A DNA stretch of 6,225 bases, taken from the NCBI GenBank assembly GCA_946481475.1, contig CAMLOB010000262.1, forward strand, positions 1-6,225. The letters run 5' to 3'. Position numbers and translations under genes: made by a program. This document shows positions 1 through 4,874 of this stretch, one piece after another (position 1 is the first letter of the stretch; each line of letters opens with the position of its first letter). Source of the stretch: an uncultured Chlorobiota bacterium. GTDB taxonomy: Bacteria; Bacteroidota; Kapaibacteriia; OLB7. The notes beneath the pieces are model-generated. The model was not told the DNA's origin. It saw only the letters and a list, made by a program, of their open reading frames with translations, and did no database searches.

Positions 1-2
1 GA

Positions 3-137
3 TATACACATGTTAATGTTTATTATCGAAATGGGCCAATGATAAGAGCAGGAAAGCCAGATGAAGTGACTCATGTTTTTCAAATAACGGGGTCGAAATC
101 CGCAAAAATTGTCCCACTAAATCCATTGAGCTACTAA
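3..137 (+). CDS. C-terminal end of a probable Rhs/polymorphic toxin (5' part outside window)
   Basis: The frame is open from the window edge and ends at TAA 135-137, giving 44 residues (YTHVNVYYRNGPMIRAGKPD at the start, PLNPLSY at the end). The other two forward frames hit stops within the first 45 bases. I do not recognise a catalytic motif in this short tail. The toxin call rests on context: the next gene starts three bases after the stop, is a small immunity-like protein, and is followed directly by an Rhs core tip, which is the usual toxin-immunity-orphan tip order. The DNA is AT-rich like the other tip and immunity segments here. It could also be the tail of another protein in the same operon. 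The start and the Rhs core of this toxin, if present, lie to the left. Confidence 0.5.
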   Translation, partial: YTHVNVYYRNGPMIRAGKPDEVTHVFQITGSKSAKIVPLNPLSY

Positions 138-140
138 ATC

Positions 141-509
141 ATGCAAACTATAAATTGGATTGATCGTTCGATATTTGATGACATCTTCTTGATTGTCAAC
201 GGTGCATTTGTTGGTTGGTTAACAGATAATATGCATGCCGCCTATATCTCTCAAGACAATACTCAAGAACTCAACTTGTTTTTGTTCTATAAAAGTCCGC
301 CCAATCAGCTGGATGAAAAAATTATGCAAAATGAAGTTTTATTTGCAGTAATCGACCAGTCACGATCTTACGGCATAAATAAATTGAATTGCAAGTCATT
401 TGTGGTTGAATCTATAAGCGCATTTAAAGAAGCTGATGGAGAGTGGCTGAGTCAATGCTTCCCCATCTTCAGGAAGTACGAATTCCAGCTGTACGATCTT
501 GAAGATTGA
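141..509 (+). CDS. Putative immunity protein for the upstream toxin (122 aa)
   Basis: This complete small soluble protein starts at ATG 141 and ends at TGA 507-509. It has no signal peptide or membrane segment, as expected for a cytoplasmic antidote that binds a delivered toxin. Landmarks are an N-terminal INWIDRSIFDDIFL, a central AAYISQDN, and a C-terminal CFPIFRKYEFQLYDLED ending in acidic residues. No clear Shine-Dalgarno precedes the ATG, and the start sits three bases after the upstream stop, so it is probably translated by coupling to the toxin gene. Its last ~20 codons recur at 3088-3150 as the remnant of a paralogous gene. The immunity role is inferred from position, size and this duplication beside Rhs tips. 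I cannot name a Pfam or Imm family with confidence. Confidence 0.65.
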   Translation: MQTINWIDRSIFDDIFLIVNGAFVGWLTDNMHAAYISQDNTQELNLFLFYKSPPNQLDEKIMQNEVLFAVIDQSRSYGINKLNCKSFVVESISAFKEADGEWLSQCFPIFRKYEFQLYDLED

Positions 510-546
510 TTTTTGTCAACCTTCGTGGGACGGAAGTTCTTTGGCA
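447..546 (+). repeat. Direct repeat, copy 1: immunity 3' end plus start of Rhs tip
   Basis: Bases 447-516 align without gaps to 3088-3157, with about 55 of 70 identical by hand count. A weaker gapped match continues to about 546 here and 3190 in the other copy. The repeat spans the end of the immunity gene, its TGA and the first codons of the Rhs tip, so it marks the seam between toxin-immunity modules. Most differences fall in third codon positions. Copy 2 begins exactly where the insertion sequence ends. Confidence 0.8.
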
Positions 547-1668
547 TACAGATACGGTTCCAATGGCATGGAGACGGACCCGGAGGTGAAGGGAGAAGCG
601 GGGAATCATTACACGACATATTTCCGGCAGTATGATCCGAGAGTGGGAAGGTGGTGGAGCCGCGATCCGGTGACGCATCCGTGGGAGAGTCCATACGCTT
701 CAATGTATGGCAATCCGATCTACTACTCGGATGTCCTCGGAGCTTCAGGTGAAGCCGGCGGTTCGAGTGGATCGAGTCCGTTGGATCCGGCACCGGGAGG
801 AGGTGATGGAGGGGACGGAGGTTTCCCCGGTCCGACAATTCCCCCACCGTTCATACCGGACCCGTTCAGCCGGGAGTACATATCAGCGGACGGGAGCAGG
901 CTGACACTGAATCTCATGGATGCGGTGACGACGTACGGAGAAGTCCGACGACTGACCGATGGAGAAATCGTTCCGCGGTCAAAGTTGAATGTTGCATCGG
1001 GGACGAATCTCTGGGCAATCAACAGTCGGGTGTATGGGAAGTTTGCCGGGCGCTGGGAGCCGAATTCGGAGGGACGGTATGATTTCGCAGGGTTTTACCA
1101 GATCGTCGATGGGGAGTGGGGATTGTCGTATGAGGAGGCTGTGCGCCGGCATCAGGCATCGGTATCGGTATTGAACAATGAGTTGTTCGCGCCGAATTTC
1201 TGGGGGGTGTTGCGTGCCTGGATCGAATCGGACCGGATGTGGTGGGAGTCGAATGAAGCGTACGGGCTGCGCCGATTTGGCGGTGGTTTGTTGTATGAGA
1301 CGGTAGATAATGTGCATGTGGTGGGGACGTACCTGCTGAACAAGTTCATCCACGGCGAGGGGTACGGTGAGCATCTGGACAACACGCAAGGGATAGAGTG
1401 GGGCGGGAACGACATGGTGGTGCGAGCGGGGAATGTGGGAGCGTTGTTGATGTCGCCGGGAGCCTCAAGGGGTTCGGTGTTGATTGATGATGTAGCTAAA
1501 ACTACTAATCGACCTTTTGCAATGGGCATTGAAGATTACTTAGATGACTTTGCAAGACAACACAATGCAATGACTTGGAAAGAGTTTGACGATGCAGTGA
1601 ATTGGCAACCTCAGGTGCTGGAAAAGCTATCTGATCCTAAGCTGGACTTTATCCCTCAACTACCATAG
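499..1668 (+). pseudogene. Orphan Rhs tip: Rhs core end, pre-toxin region and truncated toxin
   Basis: The frame is open from 451 but has no ATG before 568. The longest start, TTG 499, overlaps the end of the immunity gene and has no ribosome binding site, so this is probably an untranslated displaced tip. Residues (numbered from 499) show the Rhs core end at about 17-83: YRYGSNGMETD, EVKGEAGN, QYDPRVGRWWSRDP, then SPYASMYGNPIYYSDVLG. A Gly/Pro linker follows at about 84-125, a ~200-residue pre-toxin region to about 330, and an AT-rich toxin start (GIEDYLDDFARQHNAMTWKEF, then WQPQVLEKLSDPK). Native codons end at Lys381 (base 1641). The last eight residues, LDFIPQLP, and the TAG are read from the insertion sequence. 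The end resembles, from memory, Rhs/CDI toxin tips that continue well past a VLEKL.DP motif, so most of the catalytic domain should be missing. The toxin activity is not identified. Confidence 0.8.
1642..1654. repeat. IS left terminal inverted repeat
   Basis: CTGGACTTTATCC is the exact reverse complement of 3075-3087. Beyond these 13 bases the two ends diverge. It lies just outside the transposase stop codon, and the truncated Rhs toxin frame reads into it. Confidence 0.85.
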
Positions 1669-3002
1669 GCAAGGAGCTGAATGAGGAGATTGAGGTGATC
1701 AGTGGAAATACGCGATGTCGGGGTAGAAACCGCAGAGGTGGAAAAAAGGCGATGCCTCCACAGGAGGGATCGGACCGCGGTAATGGCGTCACTGAAACAG
1801 CAGACGGTTTTCTGAGGATACCAGGCAGTCGAGCGTGGAGTGATCTGCTCGGTGAGAAAGAGGTGGTAGGCAATGAGGGTCGCGATGCTGTAGAGAGCCA
1901 TGAGGATCGGTGTGGTACGAGCGATCGCCAGGGGATTCCACTGGCGTTGGGTTCCGAAGCCAAGGTGCTCGCGGACTTCGCGGAAGGTGACTTCGCACTG
2001 CCAACGTTCGACATAGGTTTCAAGGATCTGTTGTGGCGTCTGCTGAGGATCGGTTGAGAGGAAGGCTTGCAGGGGGAAGTGCCCGAGGAGGTCACGCACG
2101 AGGACCCATCGGATCGGCAGGCGATGAGATCGGACCGACCAGAGTGCCGTGCCGCTGAGGATCTCCACAGGACGGTTGTCGGATTGATACCACCGGGTGA
2201 GTTCAAGGGACTTCCAGTGTTGTGTCGGGTCGATGCTGGGGGTCTTCAGTGAGGGGAGCTTCTTGCCTCGGGAACGGGGTCGCCCGGGCTTGCCGGTCGG
2301 CTTTGGAGCCTTGGCATAGAGTTGTGCATCGAGGCGGAGTCGGGTGATGATCCTCATGTGGGGAGCAAGTGCCTGCAGCAGTTCGATGGCCGCGAAGCTT
2401 GAGTCGGCAACGACAGTGATCTGCCGCTGGGGCATCCATCGCTGCAGTTGCATCAACCCTTGTCTGGCCCAGTCGGTGAGCTTCTTGTAGCGTAGTCGGT
2501 TGCGGCAACAATAGCGTTGGCTTGGAGCGAGGATCGTCAGCACGGGCAATGCCCAGGGACGCTTGCAGAAGGGGAGGTCAACCAGAAGTTGGAATGAGAG
2601 CCATCGCAGTCCGGTCGTCTTGACGAAGTGACTGTGGCTTGATCGGACCGGATCGCGGTAGACGCCTTGTTGGAGGATCTTCTTTGCGTTGCGTCGCTCG
2701 ATGGTATCATCGACGATCAGCCGAACGCGTTTGCCGGGCATCAGATGCTCCAGCAGCATCCTCAACAGGAGCTGTGCGGCTTTTCGTGCAGACCACTGCA
2801 CCCGGTTGAGCAAGCGATGGTATTGCTGGAAGTCCTTGTGCTGATCTCGTCCGACCACCCGCAGCACCGCCGCAACGGTTCGTTGTGCCGGCGCAAGCAG
2901 AGCACCGCAGAGCGCAAGGCAGACGCGCTGGTGGAGGCTCTTGCGAAAAAGTTCGGTAAATGGTAGTATCGTCGCAGCGATTGTAGCCGGTAGTGTTTGC
3001 AT
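1656..3002 (-). CDS. IS4-superfamily DDE transposase (448 aa)
   Basis: This enzyme would cut and join the ends of its insertion sequence by an RNase H-fold DDE mechanism. Candidate catalytic residues are Asp98/Asp99 in LIVDDTIERR, Asp200 in VVADSSFAA, and Glu337 in YVERWQCEVTF. The last motif fits the IS4 signature Y-(2)-R-(3)-E-(6)-K/R, with Tyr330, Arg333, Glu337 and Arg344. The block GVYRDPVRSSHSHFVKTTGLRW and the RQWNPLAIARTTPILMALYS block are also typical of this transposase group, from memory. A basic stretch around 230-250 (GKPGRPRSRGKK) lies between the second Asp and the Glu, where IS4 proteins carry an insertion domain. The start ATG at 3002 has GAAGG seven bases upstream (complement of 3010-3014). 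The gene is full length with no frameshift, so the element may still be active. The closest ISfinder group (IS4 or IS701-like) is uncertain. Confidence 0.88.
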   Translation of the reverse strand: MQTLPATIAATILPFTELFRKSLHQRVCLALCGALLAPAQRTVAAVLRVVGRDQHKDFQQYHRLLNRVQWSARKAAQLLLRMLLEHLMPGKRVRLIVDDTIERRNAKKILQQGVYRDPVRSSHSHFVKTTGLRWLSFQLLVDLPFCKRPWALPVLTILAPSQRYCCRNRLRYKKLTDWARQGLMQLQRWMPQRQITVVADSSFAAIELLQALAPHMRIITRLRLDAQLYAKAPKPTGKPGRPRSRGKKLPSLKTPSIDPTQHWKSLELTRWYQSDNRPVEILSGTALWSVRSHRLPIRWVLVRDLLGHFPLQAFLSTDPQQTPQQILETYVERWQCEVTFREVREHLGFGTQRQWNPLAIARTTPILMALYSIATLIAYHLFLTEQITPRSTAWYPQKTVCCFSDAITAVRSLLWRHRLFSTSAVSTPTSRISTDHLNLLIQLLAYGS

Positions 3003-3003
3003 C

Positions 3004-3037
3004 GGTCTGCCTTCAGATTGGTCTTTGAACAGACCAA
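3004..3037 (-). promoter_or_regulatory. Mutually exclusive hairpins over the transposase ribosome binding site
   Basis: In the transposase leader, 3018-3024 (TTGGTCT) pairs with 3031-3037 (AGACCAA) across a 6-base loop, just upstream of the GAAGG site. An alternative 6-bp stem pairs 3030-3035 (CAGACC) with 3004-3009 (GGTCTG), which abuts the start codon. It would trap the ribosome binding site in its loop. The two stems share bases and cannot form together. Insertion sequences such as IS10 use similar leader structures to block translation from transcripts entering from outside; a like role here is inference. Confidence 0.35.
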
Positions 3038-3074
3038 GCCTACACTATCGGCTCCTTTTTTCAAAATCCCTTTT

Positions 3075-3087
3075 GGATAAAGTCCAG
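3075..3087. repeat. IS right terminal inverted repeat
   Basis: GGATAAAGTCCAG is the reverse complement of 1642-1654. The sequence immediately to its right (from 3088) aligns with the 3' end of the immunity gene from base 447, which fixes this as the outer edge of the element to within about one base. Confidence 0.85.
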
Positions 3088-3150
3088 ATAAGCCGATGCT
3101 TCCCTGTTTTTAGAAAATACGAATTTCAGTTATATGATCTTGAGGATTGA
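3088..3150 (+). pseudogene. 3' remnant of a second immunity gene, truncated by the IS
   Basis: The frame from 3088 reads ISRCFPVFRKYEFQLYDLED and ends at TGA 3148-3150. It matches the last residues of the immunity protein at 141-509 (LSQCFPIFRKYEFQLYDLED), 16 of 20 identical. The missing ~100 N-terminal residues would lie to the left, where the insertion sequence now sits. Open frames reading from inside the IS into this piece are artefacts. It was probably the antidote for the toxin tip truncated at 1641, since the two lie on either side of the element in the expected order. Confidence 0.8.
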
Positions 3151-3190
3151 TTTTTGTTGCCTTCATGGGGCGGGTGAAAGTTTATTTGCA
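3088..3190 (+). repeat. Direct repeat, copy 2: immunity 3' end plus degraded Rhs tip start
   Basis: This is the partner of 447-546. After the shared ATTGATTTTTGT the match weakens but persists (CCTTC.TGGG.CGG, then AAGTT..TT.GCA) with a one-base and a four-base indel, and ends where copy 1 enters YRYG of the Rhs core. The stretch after the immunity stop may therefore be the stub of a further Rhs tip, or simply the spacer that separates modules. Confidence 0.7.
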
Positions 3191-3215
3191 GAGAGCTGTA
3201 AACTAGAATAATATT

Positions 3216-3581
3216 ATGGATAGAGAATTAGTGCTGTCTAAAGTGCGTTCGGCATGGGAACAGGCAAGCTCGGAGTTGTCCGTTGAAGTTGACATGTCTG
3301 GCCGGCAAAAATTCGGTGATCAGTTGGATCATATAGTCGCTTTCTTGCCTCATTTCGGTGGGCCTCATGGAATGATAGTTGACTTGACGGCTTCGGACTA
3401 TGACTTTAACTCTAAAACAATTGACTTCGCTAAAAAACATAATATGTACTACTCCTTCATTGGGCCAGGATATAGTGAATATAATCGTGCTGAGATTATC
3501 GACACCTTGATGGATTGGGGCTATTTTGGCCCAGTAGATTTGCGCCCGAAGTGGTTTCCCGGTGATACTCCATTTGGATAA
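3216..3581 (+). CDS. Putative orphan immunity protein (121 aa)
   Basis: This complete small soluble protein starts at ATG 3216 and ends at TAA 3579-3581. Visible features are an N-terminal helix-like segment (RELVLSKVRSAWEQASSEL), a central AFLPHFGGPHGMIVDL, aromatic YYSFIGPGYSEYNR, and a C-terminal IDTLMDWGYFGPVDLRP. There is no signal peptide or membrane segment. It shares no obvious sequence with the immunity protein at 141-509. Proteins of this general pattern (a LLPHFG or LLPQFG block and a C-terminal DWG-F) occur, from memory, beside Rhs and contact-dependent toxins, so an immunity role is inferred, with no cognate toxin in the window. No clear Shine-Dalgarno is seen; the leader is AT-rich (AATAATATT before the ATG). 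The codon composition is AT-leaning like the other tip genes and unlike the downstream genes. Confidence 0.6.
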   Translation: MDRELVLSKVRSAWEQASSELSVEVDMSGRQKFGDQLDHIVAFLPHFGGPHGMIVDLTASDYDFNSKTIDFAKKHNMYYSFIGPGYSEYNRAEIIDTLMDWGYFGPVDLRPKWFPGDTPFG

Positions 3582-3651
3582 ACTTAGTCTGTAATAGCGA
3601 TAGAGTTATGCTGTGGCGTGATTTAGGAGCCTATCCGAAAAATAGATGTGT

Positions 3652-3681
3652 AAAAAATAAGGTGACTCGTTCCGAGTCACC
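3652..3681 (-). terminator. Perfect hairpin with U-tract on the minus strand
   Basis: GGTGACTCG (3661-3669) and CGAGTCACC (3673-3681) form a perfect 9-bp stem with a 3-base loop. The A-rich stretch on its left (3652-3660) becomes TTATTTTTT after the stem when read on the minus strand, the form of an intrinsic terminator in that direction. On the plus strand no T-tract follows. No minus-strand gene lies immediately to its right, so it may be left from a lost gene or block antisense transcription. Confidence 0.55.
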
Positions 3682-3853
3682 ACATCGTATGTGTACTAGC
3701 GCTTGTTGGCAACTGGAAGGGTGTGGTGATCATCAACGTATATCATATGGGCAGGTATGATGCTGTCGACTCAACGAGAAGTAGGAAATACAATTGAACC
3801 CGTGGCAATTCAACGGCTCCCCCGGAGCCGAACCAACAACCCATAACCAACCG

Positions 3854-3860
3854 AAGGAGG
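3854..3860 (+). promoter_or_regulatory. Strong Shine-Dalgarno deciding the start at 3866
   Basis: AAGGAGG lies five bases before ATG 3866. It selects this start over the upstream in-frame ATG at 3794, whose extra 24 residues would precede and spoil the signal peptide. Confidence 0.8.
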
Positions 3861-3865
3861 CCTCC

Positions 3866-4657
3866 ATGGCTCGAAAATCGCTGTTCACCACACTCGCTGT
3901 GGCACTCACGCTGTTCCTCGGCGGATCCCTTTCCGCTCAGGCGCAAAACCCGGACCTATGTCTACCGGACTGTCCCGGGTCGAATTTCGGAACGACGAAG
4001 ATTGCGATTCTTACGTTCCCCAACGGCTGTGTCGTCCGCGTCAAGTATGCCAAACGGTTTGCGTGCGGCACCTGGAATGACCTCGGCATCATCTCCGTCG
4101 AGGAGTTGACGCCGTGGTGTTTTGTCTACTCCACACAACAACTTCTTGATCTGGTGACCGAGGAGATGTTCAAACAGAATCCGATGGGATTCCCGGTTCC
4201 AACCGGAGGTGTCGGAGGTGACACCTGCTTCACACATTGGCGTGTGGTGAAAGGGGCGTGCTGGAAGGAAAAGATAGAGTGTGAGGATACCATCCACGTC
4301 CCCTGCGGTGAGGCTTGCTGCCTTGGATCCTATGAGGTCTGTGCAATTGATTCGGTCGTGGTCTCCGTCACGCCGACCGGCTCCTACATCTTCGGTGAGT
4401 GCGATACGCTCGACGTTGAGTGCGAGCCGATCTGTGGTGAGGAAGAATCGGCTGCGAAAGAGGGGGGGGCTGAACTCAGTTCCATATCTCCGCCGCACTT
4501 TCATAAGAGTATGACCGAAGCCGTTGTTGCCTCGGAGAAGTCGTTCCTGAGAAAGGCTCCGGACTCTCCGGTTCGGGAACGTGTCGTCTCCGATCCTCAA
4601 CCGGCAAAGCCGAATCGGCCGGTGACCAATCAGATGATGATGAAATCCGATGAGTAA
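3866..4657 (+). CDS. Exported Cys-rich protein of unknown function (263 aa)
   Basis: The protein begins with a typical Sec signal peptide: MARK, a hydrophobic core (LFTTLAVALTLFLGG), and a likely cleavage after AQA at residue 26. The mature part has 15 cysteines, all between residues 32 and 190 (LCLPDC, NGC, FAC, PWC, DTC, GAC, IEC, VPC, EACC, EVC, GEC, VEC, PIC). This suggests a disulfide-stabilised or metal-binding fold outside the cytoplasm. From about residue 194 the chain becomes low complexity, charged and Ser/Pro-rich, ending in NQMMMKSDE, probably disordered. I see no catalytic motif, lipobox, membrane anchor or type IX sorting domain. The gene is followed by a strong terminator and seems to be transcribed alone. 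Its composition is GC-rich, unlike the Rhs tip genes. Function is unknown. Confidence 0.85.
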   Translation: MARKSLFTTLAVALTLFLGGSLSAQAQNPDLCLPDCPGSNFGTTKIAILTFPNGCVVRVKYAKRFACGTWNDLGIISVEELTPWCFVYSTQQLLDLVTEEMFKQNPMGFPVPTGGVGGDTCFTHWRVVKGACWKEKIECEDTIHVPCGEACCLGSYEVCAIDSVVVSVTPTGSYIFGECDTLDVECEPICGEEESAAKEGGAELSSISPPHFHKSMTEAVVASEKSFLRKAPDSPVRERVVSDPQPAKPNRPVTNQMMMKSDE

Positions 4658-4735
4658 GGGGGCCGCAGCGCTTCATACCTGCGGCGGGTACCCGGATTCG
4701 ACTCACGGTTCCGGTCGTTATCGATGAGTTGACGT

Positions 4736-4787
4736 ATCCCGTTCCCCGTATCAATGATGCCGTTGGCGGGGAACGGGATTGTGTTTT
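4736..4787 (+). terminator. Intrinsic terminator after the Cys-rich protein gene
   Basis: ATCCCGTTCCCCG (4736-4748) pairs perfectly with CGGGGAACGGGAT (4767-4779), a 13-bp GC-rich stem with an 18-base loop, followed by TGTGTTTTC. It sits about 80 bases after the stop at 4657. The long loop and interrupted T-tract are less than ideal, but the stem is strong. Confidence 0.65.
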
Positions 4788-4803
4788 CATCGGCAAGTTT
4801 CTC

Positions 4804-4833
4804 TTGTGCAGGTCGGGCCGGAACTCGTATACT
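4804..4833 (+). promoter_or_regulatory. Candidate sigma-70-like promoter for the Asp-box protein
   Basis: TTGTGC (4804-4809) and TATACT (4828-4833) are separated by 18 bases. The -10 matches the consensus at five of six positions and the -35 at three. The site lies just after the terminator and would give a leader of about 35 bases before ATG 4875. If the host uses a Bacteroidota-type sigma factor, this match may be chance. Confidence 0.35.
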
Positions 4834-4874
4834 TCCAAACATCATTGTTATCATCATCAATTTCCTGTTGCGCC

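Larger units (their letters stand above)
1642..3087 (-). mobile_element. IS4-type insertion sequence, 1446 bp
   Basis: The ends carry a perfect 13-bp terminal inverted repeat, CTGGACTTTATCC at 1642-1654 and its reverse complement at 3075-3087. A single transposase gene on the minus strand fills the element, with its stop 14 bases inside the left end. Flanks are CTAAG on the left (1637-1641) and ATAAG on the right (3088-3092). TAAG could be a 4-bp target duplication if one more base belongs to the right end, but the outer sequences are not one gene split in two: the left flank is inside a toxin gene and the right flank is near the 3' end of an immunity gene. A simple insertion therefore does not explain the site; a deletion next to the IS, or recombination between two copies, does. 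Confidence 0.85.
3582..3865. other. Intergenic spacer between the Rhs region and the exported-protein genes
   Basis: I see no convincing gene here. It contains the hairpin at 3661-3681 and the leader of the next gene. TATCAT (3741-3746) and TATGAT (3756-3761) resemble -10 boxes, but neither has a good -35 at 16-18 bases, so no promoter is called. The frame of the downstream gene is open to 3794, but the signal peptide and strong ribosome binding site place its start at 3866. Confidence 0.6.

Noticed and set aside
452..1529. Several 99-136-codon minus-strand frames opposite the Rhs tip
   Set aside because: They are antisense to a region with clear Rhs motifs, rich in Arg, Pro and Ser, without start signals or recognisable domains.
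1637..3092. Clean target-site duplication CTAAG/ATAAG around the IS
   Set aside because: The five bases do not match fully, and the outer flanks belong to different genes, so the near match may be target preference or chance.
2941..3150. A 69-codon plus-strand frame ending in the immunity C-terminus
   Set aside because: Its first part is antisense to the transposase and its end is the immunity remnant. It is a chance fusion across the IS right end.
3627..3643. GGAGCCTATCCGAAAAA, which looks like the end of an IS5-type element
   Set aside because: No matching inverted end and no transposase were found in the window, so resemblance to IS ends from memory is not enough.
3962..4600. A 212-codon open frame on the minus strand
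   Set aside because: It lies wholly inside the plus-strand Cys-rich protein gene, which has a signal peptide and strong ribosome binding site. The antisense product shows no domain and has the Arg-rich look of a GC-rich shadow frame.
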